From positions 1 through 30,926 of the forward strand of contig CAZTYF010000021.1 in the NCBI GenBank assembly GCA_964617455.1: DNA of 30,926 bases, written 5' to 3'. Positions within the stretch are counted from its first letter, which is position 1. The number at the start of each line of letters is the position of its first letter. The notes under the pieces were generated by a model that worked only from the letters and a program-made list of their open reading frames with translations, did not search any database and was not told the origin of the DNA. Origin of the DNA: Monoglobus sp964617455. Lineage in GTDB: Bacteria; Bacillota; Clostridia; Monoglobales; Monoglobaceae. The position numbers and the translations under genes were made by a program. This document shows positions 1 to 6,021 of the stretch, piece after piece.

Positions 1-2
1 AA

Positions 3-40
3 GTACGCACTTTTTTATTGGGATACGCACCTTTTTGTAA
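3..40. promoter_or_regulatory. Direct repeats, candidate HxlR operator
   Basis: The heptamer TACGCAC occurs at 4-10 and again at 24-30, each followed by a run of T, and the second run leads into GTAAC. The copies start 20 bp apart, about two helical turns, and lie just upstream of the -35 of the hxlR-like gene. HxlR-family regulators usually bind short sites next to their own or a divergent promoter, so these repeats are a plausible operator. The left edge of the window hides any divergent target gene. The operator assignment is inference. Confidence 0.4.
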
Positions 41-45
41 CTATC

Positions 46-74
46 TTGCGCTTCTTTGAGTGTTGCATTATAAT
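46..74 (+). promoter_or_regulatory. Promoter of the HxlR-family gene
   Basis: A -35-like TTGCGC (46-51) and a perfect TATAAT (69-74) are separated by 17 bp. Transcription would start near 81 and give a leader of about 34 nt before the ATG at 115. Confidence 0.5.
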
Positions 75-114
75 AGGAATATAACACTTGGAAATGAAGT
101 ATTGGAGGTATGTG

Positions 115-453
115 ATGAAAACAAAAGCTGAACTGCTCCCCGAATGCCCGGTGGCGACCACGGTGCAGCTGATTGGAAGCAAATGGAAACTGCTGATTAT
201 ACGTAATCTTTTAAACCGACCTTGGCGTTTTAACGAACTGCAAAGAGATCTTGACGGCATCAGCCAGAAGGTGCTGACTGACAGCCTCAGATCTATGGAA
301 GCAGATGGACTCATAACCCGTACCGTTTATCCGGAAGTACCACCAAGGGTGGAATATGCTATGTCGGAGCTGGGACAGAGCCTGGAACCGATCATTGATG
401 CCATGAAAGTATGGGGAGAAAATTATAAGGCAATGAGACGTACCTCTAAATGA
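115..453 (+). CDS. HxlR-family winged-helix transcriptional regulator
   Basis: This is a 112-residue cytoplasmic DNA-binding protein of the HxlR family, whose members are one-domain winged-helix dimers that often sense electrophiles or redox stress. The family signatures are visible: a Cys-rich N-terminus (ECPVATT), the helix 'LIGSKWKLLIIRNLL', the recognition segment 'RFNELQRDLDGISQKVLTDSL' region, and the wing 'YPEVPPRVEYAMSELG'. Cys13 sits where the sensor cysteine of YodB/HypR-type members lies. ATG 115 was chosen because GGAGG at 104-108 is 6 nt upstream; the TTG at 88 has no ribosome site. No divergent partner is visible because the window begins here. A hairpin follows 67 bp downstream. 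The family call is firm; the inducer and the targets are unknown. Confidence 0.9.
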   Translation: MKTKAELLPECPVATTVQLIGSKWKLLIIRNLLNRPWRFNELQRDLDGISQKVLTDSLRSMEADGLITRTVYPEVPPRVEYAMSELGQSLEPIIDAMKVWGENYKAMRRTSK

Positions 454-519
454 TATGGCGAATAAATGCAAGGATACCTGTCGGACAGAACAGGCTTCTC
501 GCATTTTAATAATTTTGAA

Positions 520-558
520 GAAAGCAGGGGACGTCGTGTTTATGTCTCCCCTGCTTTC
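520..558 (+). terminator. Long hairpin downstream of the HxlR gene
   Basis: Perfect 12-bp arms, GAAAGCAGGGGA (520-531) and TCCCCTGCTTTC (547-558), flank a 15-nt loop. There is no U tract on either strand, so this is a weak terminator candidate. It may instead be an RNA-processing hairpin or a remnant of a small mobile palindrome. Confidence 0.35.
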
Positions 559-894
559 GGGTTCAAAGATAATGTGAGGGGGTTGCCGTCTTCCGTGAAA
601 GGACATCTTGTGAGCTTTATGATTGCAGGTATCGTTGCTGTAGTCGGTTCAAAGATAGCTCCAACTTTTTATATCATACACACAGTTTTTTTCTTGATCT
701 GCTCGGGTTTCTCTCGGCAAGACAAAGACGCAAAATATTTTGCGCCACAAGTATGATATATGTTCCTCAATAAAACTAATATTTGGCAGGGCGTATTTTT
801 GCAATTTAATTAAAATTATAACGAAAATAAATAATTAAAAATTTGTGTTATGATACAATAGATATGTTACAAAAAAGAAGGGAAACGACCTCGA
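559..894. other. Gene-free, AT-rich interval
   Basis: No convincing gene was found. An open frame over 466-756 has no ribosome site and no recognisable protein character. A possible extended -10 (TATG-A-TACAAT, 849-859) lies near the right side, but without a good -35. The interval appears to be decayed DNA leading into the IS remnant. Confidence 0.4.
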
Positions 895-1032
895 AAGTGT
901 CAAAAAAATAGCAAACAAATATAACAAGAAGGGAGTTTTTCTTTATGGATAGTATAACACAAGACGCACGGTTCCGTCAACGGGTAATTAAATATTCCGA
1001 GAAAGAAGGAGTGTAACACATCATTGACACTT
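895..1032 (+). mobile_element. Internally deleted IS (MITE-like remnant)
   Basis: Nine-bp terminal inverted repeats AAGTGTCAA (895-903) and TTGACACTT (1024-1032) bound a 138-bp segment. Inside are a Shine-Dalgarno (AAGAAGGGAG) and the first 23 codons of a transposase-like frame, after which the sequence goes straight to the right repeat. This is what an IS that lost its centre and kept its ends looks like. The family is probably the IS481/IS3-type integrase group, judged only from the N-terminus. No clear target duplication is seen: the flanks read CTCGA and CTACA. Confidence 0.5.
945..1016 (+). pseudogene. Transposase N-terminal stub
   Basis: The frame begins ATG at 945 behind a good ribosome site and reads MDSITQDARFRQRVIKYSEK before stopping at 1014-1016. 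Its style, a short acidic-polar start followed by a helix-turn-helix with 'FRQ..IKYSEK.GV', matches the N-terminus of helix-turn-helix/DDE transposases common in Clostridia. The catalytic DDE domain is entirely missing, so the stub is inactive. It lies within the inverted repeats at 895-1032. Confidence 0.5.
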
Positions 1033-1275
1033 CTACATAAGGTTTACTTTAAAGTTTAATAGTTTACCCCGTTGGCGCGTAGCAAGGACAGACAACAATC
1101 GTCCCATCTCGCAGACCCAACGGGATGACGATACCATATCAGATTTGTTGGCACCTGCCAAGAGTTTATACCAAAAATTTTCACCGATTCAAAATGTTAC
1201 CGATTGTGGCAAAAAATTAAAGGTGGTATAGAGCTCTGCACCAAAATCGAAGTGTGTCGTTCGACCTTCCATGTG
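1033..1275. other. Non-coding or decayed interval
   Basis: All frames are short and interrupted. A small palindromic pair, CCCGTTGG (near 1069) and CCAACGGG (near 1118), flanks GC-richer DNA. No RNA gene or intact protein could be recognised. Confidence 0.3.
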
Positions 1276-1488
1276 TTAGTCCGTTTGTTCGAGAATGACA
1301 AAGTTTTTTTCGATATAATCTTCGAGAGCAGGGCGGTAGGCAACATGTTTAGCTCCCACTTGCCTGCCGATACCTGTTGATTGATCTTTAATCAGCCTTG
1401 TAACAGACTCTCTGCCAATGCCCGTGTATGCCACGGCTTCCCTTACCGATAAAAGAAGTTTGTGTTCGATCGGTACTTCAATTTTCAT
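1276..1488 (-). CDS. Tn916-type excisionase-like protein (copy 1)
   Basis: This 70-residue protein starts 'MKIEVPIEHKLLLSVREA', the hallmark beginning of Tn916/Tn1549-type excisionases. These are small winged-helix proteins that bend the attachment site and steer the integrase toward excision. The winged helix covers about residues 12-62. The ATG at 1488 follows AAAGGA at a slightly long spacing. It lies 64 bp downstream of a paralogue on the same strand, and the two share VP-E-KLLLS, EAV-TGI-R-S, TGIGR and YRPAL-DY. The C-terminus departs from the usual Lys-rich excisionase tail. It may be a transcriptional regulator rather than a true excisionase. No intact integrase remains nearby. Confidence 0.75.
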   Translation of the reverse strand: MKIEVPIEHKLLLSVREAVAYTGIGRESVTRLIKDQSTGIGRQVGAKHVAYRPALEDYIEKNFVILEQTD

Positions 1489-1552
1489 AATAAATCAAAT
1501 CCTTTCGTAGTTAATGTTGATTTTTTTAAAACATCATGTGTGTCCGCTGTAC

Positions 1553-1786
1553 CTAACACCCGTTGTCTTCGGTATCTTTGCCCTGTGCTCTCTCGGGATT
1601 TTCCCTGACATAATCATCGAGAGCGGGTCGATATACACGATATGCGCGTCCGATTCGTCTGCCGATACCGGTTGTCTCGTCGTGCATAAGATCTATTATC
1701 GAATTTCTTTCGATGCCGGTATGCTCTACGGCTTCATCTATCGATAGAAGAAGTTTCTTTTCGAGCGGAACTTTAATCTCAGCCAA
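1553..1786 (-). CDS. Tn916-type excisionase-like protein (copy 2)
   Basis: This is a 77-residue winged-helix protein paralogous to its downstream neighbour (1276-1488), with the same N-terminal VPLEKKLLLS and the shared TGIGR and YRPALDDY blocks. The extra C-terminal tail is charged (RENPERAQGKDTEDNGC). Translation most likely starts at TTG 1786, since GGGGG lies 8 nt upstream and no ATG gives the conserved start. The start codon lies inside the last codons of a 38-codon mini-gene (1779-1895), suggesting coupled translation. By family it should bind DNA at an attachment site or promoter. Tandem duplicated excisionase genes are unusual. Confidence 0.75.
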   Translation of the reverse strand: MAEIKVPLEKKLLLSIDEAVEHTGIERNSIIDLMHDETTGIGRRIGRAYRVYRPALDDYVRENPERAQGKDTEDNGC

Positions 1787-1895
1787 TGTTTATTCCCCCT
1801 TTGCTATCGCAGTTTTCGTAATATTTTTTTCTAATGTGTCTGTTGTTGGCTCGTTTATGAAAAGCCATATACGTTCATAATTCTTTCCCTCCATT
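1779..1895 (-). CDS. Small basic protein coupled to excisionase
   Basis: This is a 38-residue frame starting ATG 1895 (MEGKNYERIWLFHK) with a basic central part (KRANNRHIRKKYY). It overlaps the TTG start of excisionase copy 2 by 8 nt. The pattern 'LFHK...RIRKK' resembles tiny basic proteins of phages and conjugative elements, but this is recollection of style only and no function is known. The ribosome site is weak (AAGGA about 13 nt upstream). A single-base shift in a T-run would give an alternative reading, so the frame could also be a decayed gene. Confidence 0.4.
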
Positions 1896-1937
1896 TTTAG
1901 CAGATTTTTCCTTGAGTTTCTCCTCTCATCAATTATT

Positions 1938-2390
1938 TTATTCGATGGAGGGCTTTCGGGCTAAGAGTTTAACCTTGCTGTTTTTTCTTCTCATTATAAC
2001 ACTTTCGGCAAGTTTGTCAAATGTTTTACCGCTTTGCTCTTTTGCAGCTTCCGCATAGTCATTCACCATCATCCAATCGTGTTCTGTAAAGCATCGGCAG
2101 TTTATGTCGTGCCCCGCTACGCCGCTTTGACCGGGTGCCTGCGCTTTTACACTATCGCCCAAATCAAAAAGCATTCTTGGTCTTGACAATTTTTCCCTGC
2201 ATAATCATATGATTTGCGCCGTTCTTGCTGTAATAGGTTTTCCGGCCGTCCTTGGTTTTTTGCCTCTGCTACGGTCGTACCCGCTCGTCCTCCATGGTCT
2301 CCCACACCTTCACGCCAATCAGACCGCTCGTGGCGTTCTGTATCGCCGTGTCAACCTCTAGGATGACTTCCGAGTTTGAAACGGACCCAA
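1938..2390 (-). pseudogene. Broken phage minor head (MuF-type) protein fragment
   Basis: Two minus-strand pieces in different frames resemble the C-terminal half of MuF/SPP1-gp7-type phage head morphogenesis proteins. The upstream piece (about 2273-2390) contains 'VKVWETMEDERVRP', matching the family's W-x-x-x-x-D-x-R-V-R motif, and then meets a stop. The downstream piece (1938-2189) contains 'GVAGHDINCRCF', matching the family's G-x-x-I-N-C-R-C motif. The intervening DNA reads only in shifted frames. The gene lacks its N-terminus and carries at least one frameshift or stop, so it is a prophage relic. It is antisense-adjacent to the integrase stump. Confidence 0.6.
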
Positions 2391-2394
2391 GTGT

Positions 2395-2652
2395 TTGAGA
2401 GATACAACCATAGACCATAAGAGTCGGAAAGAGACCAAAGTTGCGGGAGTAAAAAGAATAAGAATACACGACTTCCGCCAAAGCCACGCAAGTCTCTCCG
2501 CCAATGAGAAAATAAACATCCAAGAAATATCAAGATGGTTAGGCCAAAGCAACATAGAAGTGACAGGGAACACATATTCGCATTTGTACCCGAGAGAGGA
2601 AGAAAGAGCGATAAAAATTTTAAACTCAATACAAAAACAGCGCAAAAGTTAG
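2395..2652 (+). pseudogene. C-terminal stump of a tyrosine integrase
   Basis: About 85 residues survive. They include the box II segment 'RIRIHDFRQSHASL' (with the His-x-x-Arg pair) and the tail 'GNTYSHLYPREEE', which carries the nucleophilic Tyr. The His usually found in L-G-H is Gln here ('WLGQSN'). The core-binding domain and the first catalytic Arg are missing, and an in-frame stop lies at 2377-2379 just upstream. It is therefore inactive. The stop is only 56 bp from the 3' end of tRNA-Ser(GCU), facing it convergently, the usual geometry of an element that integrated into that tRNA end. Confidence 0.85.
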
Positions 2653-2668
2653 GGATTTTTTAGGGATT
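2649..2668. repeat. Short direct repeat between integrase stump and tRNA
   Basis: TTAGGGATT occurs twice, at about 2649-2657 and 2660-2668, directly after the integrase stop. Short direct repeats in this position can be integrase arm-binding sites or part of an attachment region. No second copy of the tRNA 3' end was found in the window, so the other att boundary is not defined. Confidence 0.3.
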
Positions 2669-2697
2669 AAAAAAACAACCCGCGTATTTACGCGGGT
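2668..2697 (-). terminator. Rho-independent terminator of the tRNA-Ser operon
   Basis: On the minus strand a hairpin with arms ACCCGCGTA and TACGCGGGT (2678-2697, 2-nt loop, or 7 bp with a 6-nt loop) is followed by TGTTTTTTT. It sits just downstream of tRNA-Ser(GCU) and also just after the convergent integrase stump. Confidence 0.8.
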
Positions 2698-2708
2698 CAC
2701 AGACAATT

Positions 2709-2800
2709 TGGCGGAGAAGGAGAGATTCGAACTCTCGCGCCGCTTTCACGACCTACACCCTTAGCAGGGGCGCCTCTTCAGCCAACTTGAGTACTTCTCC
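2709..2800 (-). tRNA. tRNA-Ser (GCU)
   Basis: The minus strand folds as a long-variable-arm serine tRNA. The acceptor stem pairs GGAGAAG (2800-2794) with CTTCTCC, the discriminator is G, and CCA is encoded (2711-2709). The anticodon loop CTGCTAA gives anticodon GCU (reads AGC/AGU). The T loop TTCGAAT is present. It is transcribed together with tRNA-Ser(UGA) 16 bp upstream. Its 3' end is the probable integration target of the neighbouring integrase remnant. Confidence 0.95.
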
Positions 2801-2816
2801 GTATATTCAATTAAGG

Positions 2817-2903
2817 TGGCGGAGAGGCAGAGATTCGAACTCTGGGTGCTTTCGCATCACTAGTTTTCAAGACTAGCTCCTTAAACCACTCGGACACCTC
2901 TCC
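2817..2903 (-). tRNA. tRNA-Ser (UGA)
   Basis: The acceptor stem pairs GGAGAGG (2903-2897) with CCTCTCC. The anticodon loop CTTGAAA gives anticodon UGA (reads UCN). The long variable arm, T loop TTCGAAT and encoded CCA (2819-2817) are all visible. It is first in a two-tRNA transcript. Confidence 0.95.
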
Positions 2904-2960
2904 AAATTTTTACGCCGCAACATTCACCGAATTCGGCATCTTTCCAAACGCGACTGTATC

Positions 2961-2990
2961 AGTATACCACAGCAAATAACGGCTTGTCAA
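2961..2990 (-). promoter_or_regulatory. Promoter of the tRNA-Ser pair
   Basis: Minus-strand TTGACA (2990-2985) and TATACT (2966-2961) are 18 bp apart, with a TGTGG extended -10 context. The strength fits a stable-RNA promoter. The start would fall near 2954, about 50 nt before tRNA-Ser(UGA). Confidence 0.8.
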
Positions 2991-3053
2991 CATATTTTTC
3001 CCAAAATATGAATATTTTTAAACCAAAGTGCTATGATTCAAAATAAAATGCCA

Positions 3054-3082
3054 TTGACATCTATCCGAAATTAAGTTATAAT
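3054..3082 (+). promoter_or_regulatory. Consensus promoter of the LRR protein gene
   Basis: A perfect TTGACA (3054-3059), 17-bp spacer and perfect TATAAT (3077-3082) lie upstream of the leucine-rich-repeat gene. The predicted leader is about 87 nt. Confidence 0.85.
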
Positions 3083-3175
3083 TTTTTTACAAACCTGGAT
3101 ACGCAGGCATAATCGCAGGCTCAAAAATTTAAATCCGAGATGATTGACGATATTTTGAAATGAGGTGAATTCGCC

Positions 3176-4543
3176 GTGTTTTTTAATGCGGATATGGCTA
3201 ATGGAAACAGAATCAAACGGTGCCGTGCGGCTGTTTTGGCGGCACTTGTTTTGATTGCGATTTTACCTTGCACAGGGGTTTTAGCGAAGGAATACGGAAA
3301 TTTACAATATGAGGTGTTTGCGAATTATGTGGAAATAACGGGCTGTGACAGCTCGGTCACTTCAATCGAAATCCCAAGCAGTATAGAAGGCTTGCCCGTC
3401 ACAAGTATCGGGGGAAATGCGTTTAACGAATGCAGCGAGCTGCTCGATATAAAAATACCCGACAGTGTGACAAATATCGCAAGTTCCGCATTTGCGGGCA
3501 CAAAAGTCTACGGTAGCTCAAAATATTGGGGCGACGACGGGGTTTTGTATATAGACAGCTGGCTTATCAGAGTCTATACCGGTACCTGCCCTTCCGATTA
3601 TACAATCAGGGAAAAAACTCGAGGAATAGCCCAATTTGCGTTTTCGCCCACTCCGAATTTGACAAGCATAACCATACCGGGCAGTGTGGCCCATATAAAC
3701 AGAAATGCATTCGAAAAGTGCGAAAATCTTCGAAATGTAACTTTGGAAAAGGGCTTAATCACCATCGATGACTGTGCATTTTTGGGCTGCGCCTCCCTGC
3801 AAAGCATATCCGTCCCAAACACCGTGACAAGCATCGGATCCGGGGCCTTCAGTGGGTGTGCCGGTTTGGCCGAGGCAAATTTGGGGAGCGGCATAAGGAG
3901 TATAGGTTTGGAGGCGTTTATCGAATGCAAAAGTTTGACGGAGATAAATATCCCGTTGGGTGTGAAAACCGTTGAGAACCACACATTTTCCGGCTGCACC
4001 GGGTTGACGTCCGTAACCATACCCGACAGTGTGACGGCTGTGAAATACGGCGCATTTGATGGGTGCGGCAATGTTTCGGATATATATTATAACGGCACAA
4101 AAGAACAGTGGGGCAAAATAGAAATAGGGAGTCACAACGATGCCCTTATTACGGCCATTATTCATTTCACCGATGGAGAAGTCCAGACTCCGAGCACTCC
4201 CGAGCCTTCGGAAAAATATTACTATACCATAGACAGCCTCACCTTGGAAAGCGAAGCCGGGGACAGACTAAGCGAAATACCCAAGAATAAGCCGTTCATT
4301 GCGAACGTCGGCATAACCGAAAGATTCAATCGCAATTCGAGGGATTACCTGTTTGTGGCCGTATACGGCGAAAAGGGCACCCTGTTGAGTCTTGATTATA
4401 TGCAAACAGATTTCAATTTGGGCAACCCTTACAATGTGGGCTTTCATGTTCCCGAGTATGGCAAAATAACCTCCGTGAAGGCTTTTATATGGAGTGGTTT
4501 TAACAAAAATATGCCTCTTGCCGAAAGTGCGATAATTCAATAA
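3176..4543 (+). CDS. Secreted BspA-type leucine-rich-repeat protein
   Basis: This 455-residue protein has an N-terminal signal peptide: basic N-region, then a hydrophobic stretch near residues 18-36 ending LAKE. Residues about 60-320 hold leucine-rich repeats of the BspA/LRR_5 type, with recurring 'SITIPDSVT.I...AF.GC..L' units of about 23 residues. A short Pro/Thr spacer (TPSTPEPSEK) leads to a C-terminal module (about 345-455) ending 'VKAFIWSGFNKNMPLAES', also seen on the pectate lyases in this window. GTG 3176 is chosen because GAGGTG is 8 nt upstream. Family members bind proteins or glycans at the cell surface. The role here is unknown; adhesion is a guess. There is no LPXTG or SLH motif. 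Confidence 0.85.
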   Translation: MFFNADMANGNRIKRCRAAVLAALVLIAILPCTGVLAKEYGNLQYEVFANYVEITGCDSSVTSIEIPSSIEGLPVTSIGGNAFNECSELLDIKIPDSVTNIASSAFAGTKVYGSSKYWGDDGVLYIDSWLIRVYTGTCPSDYTIREKTRGIAQFAFSPTPNLTSITIPGSVAHINRNAFEKCENLRNVTLEKGLITIDDCAFLGCASLQSISVPNTVTSIGSGAFSGCAGLAEANLGSGIRSIGLEAFIECKSLTEINIPLGVKTVENHTFSGCTGLTSVTIPDSVTAVKYGAFDGCGNVSDIYYNGTKEQWGKIEIGSHNDALITAIIHFTDGEVQTPSTPEPSEKYYYTIDSLTLESEAGDRLSEIPKNKPFIANVGITERFNRNSRDYLFVAVYGEKGTLLSLDYMQTDFNLGNPYNVGFHVPEYGKITSVKAFIWSGFNKNMPLAESAIIQ

Positions 4544-4569
4544 AAAAAGGACGGCATTTGTCGCCGTCC
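4542..4569 (-). terminator. Terminator of the decarboxylase operon
   Basis: Seven-bp arms GGACGGC (4549-4555) and GCCGTCC (4563-4569) are followed on the minus strand by seven T (complement of 4548-4542). The hairpin lies between the convergent LRR and oadA-type genes and ends the minus operon. It may also slow plus-strand transcription. Confidence 0.85.
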
Positions 4570-4584
4570 CGGATATTCTTATAT

Positions 4585-5985
4585 TTATCCGACAGGATAT
4601 GTCATATCTTCATAGTTCACAATGTCGCCGTCGATTTTGAATTTTTCTGCCCTTCTTTGCTCAAAGAATTTCACGGCCACCTGTTCAAACAGGGCGTAGG
4701 AGAGCACATCCTCCGGCTGTTCCATCCACTCCGCACATTCCTTTTTGAGCCTGTCAAGTTCCGGCTTAAGCAAATCCGCGGGACGGCAATCGATTGCCTC
4801 TTCATCGCCGATGATTTTTTTTCTGAAGTTTTCATCGATGGGAACCGGTGTTCTGCCGTATTCGCCTTTGCATATTCCCTTGGTCTCTTTGGTGACCATT
4901 TTATATCTCTCGCCCATCAACACGTTAAGCACGGCCTGCGTGCCCACGATTTGGCTTGTGGGAGTAACAAGGGGAGGATAACCCAAATCTTTTCGAACCT
5001 CCGGCACTTCATTGAGCACCTCTTCGAGTTTGTCTTCTTTTCCCTGCTGCTTCAGCTGCGAAACAAGGTTGGAGAGCATTCCTCCGGGAACCTGATATTT
5101 TAATGTGTTGATATCCACACCCAATACCTTGGTATCGAGAAGGCCTTCGGCTATGTACTTCTCCCGCAGAGGTTTGAAATACTCTGCGATTTCGGTCAGC
5201 AATTTCATATCAAGCCCCGTGTCATAGGGGGTTCCTTTTAGGGTTTCCACAATAGGCTCGGTGGGCGGTTGCGAGGTGCCCAGAGCCATCGGTGACAGTG
5301 CGGTGTCAATCACATCAACGCCCGCCTCAACGGCCTTCAGATATGTCATGGACGCAACGCCGCTGGTATAATGAGTATGGAGCTGAATGGGCACTTTGAC
5401 TGCTTTCTTCATCTTTTTGATTAATTCATAGGCAGTGTAGGGAGTGAGCAATCCGGCCATATCTTTGATGCAAATCGAGTCCGCTCCGCAGTTTTCATAT
5501 TCTTTTGCGAGTTTCACAAAGTAGTCATTGTTATGAACCGGGCTTATTGTATATGAAATCGCCGCCTGGACATGGCCCTTTTCCTTTTTCGTTGCATTAA
5601 TGGCCGTCTGAAGATTGCGGACGTCATTCAGGGCGTCAAAGATTCGTATTATATCGATTCCGTTTGCGATTGACTTTTGAACAAAATATTCGACCACATC
5701 GTCTGCATAGTGCCTGTATCCCAACACATTCTGACCGCGGAACAGCATTTGGAGCTTGGTATTGGAGGCCGCCTGCCTGATTTTTCTCAGTCGGTCCCAG
5801 GGGTCCTCGTTGAGAAAACGCAGACATGCATCAAAGGTAGCTCCGCCCCAAACTTCCAATGAGTGATAGCCCACCTTGTCCATCAAAGGCAGAGCCGGAA
5901 GCATCTCATCGGTTGTCATTCGGGTTGCAATCAAAGACTGGTGCGCATCCCGACATATGGTTTCCGTAATTCCCACTTTTGCCAT
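4585..5985 (-). CDS. oadA: Oxaloacetate decarboxylase alpha / pyruvate carboxylase subunit B-like carboxyltransferase
   Basis: This 466-residue biotin-dependent carboxyltransferase is of the OadA/5S-transcarboxylase/PycB type. It moves a carboxyl group between oxaloacetate (or pyruvate) and carboxybiotin. The TIM barrel shows the metal-binding RDAHQS motif near residue 12, the metal-site 'LHTHYTSG', and 'CIKDMAGL', whose Lys is the expected carboxylated lysine. The PYC/OADA conserved domain follows. No biotinyl domain is fused, so it must use the separate carrier at 7357-7743. AGGAGG precedes the ATG. It is the last gene of the operon, before the terminator at 4569. The partner beta subunit points to oxaloacetate decarboxylase, while the acyl-CoA carboxyltransferase in the operon allows a transcarboxylase role. 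Confidence 0.93.
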   Translation of the reverse strand: MAKVGITETICRDAHQSLIATRMTTDEMLPALPLMDKVGYHSLEVWGGATFDACLRFLNEDPWDRLRKIRQAASNTKLQMLFRGQNVLGYRHYADDVVEYFVQKSIANGIDIIRIFDALNDVRNLQTAINATKKEKGHVQAAISYTISPVHNNDYFVKLAKEYENCGADSICIKDMAGLLTPYTAYELIKKMKKAVKVPIQLHTHYTSGVASMTYLKAVEAGVDVIDTALSPMALGTSQPPTEPIVETLKGTPYDTGLDMKLLTEIAEYFKPLREKYIAEGLLDTKVLGVDINTLKYQVPGGMLSNLVSQLKQQGKEDKLEEVLNEVPEVRKDLGYPPLVTPTSQIVGTQAVLNVLMGERYKMVTKETKGICKGEYGRTPVPIDENFRKKIIGDEEAIDCRPADLLKPELDRLKKECAEWMEQPEDVLSYALFEQVAVKFFEQRRAEKFKIDGDIVNYEDMTYPVG

Positions 5986-6021
5986 AATTTTACCCTCCTC
6001 GTAGAATCTGTAGTCTGAAAC

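Noticed and set aside
466..756. Frame of 96 codons after the HxlR gene
   Set aside because: It has no Shine-Dalgarno, contains the hairpin at 520-558, and shows no protein-like pattern.
2269..2645. Minus-strand frames across the integrase stump
   Set aside because: The part above 2395 is antisense to the integrase; only the lower part carries the phage head motif and was kept as a pseudogene.
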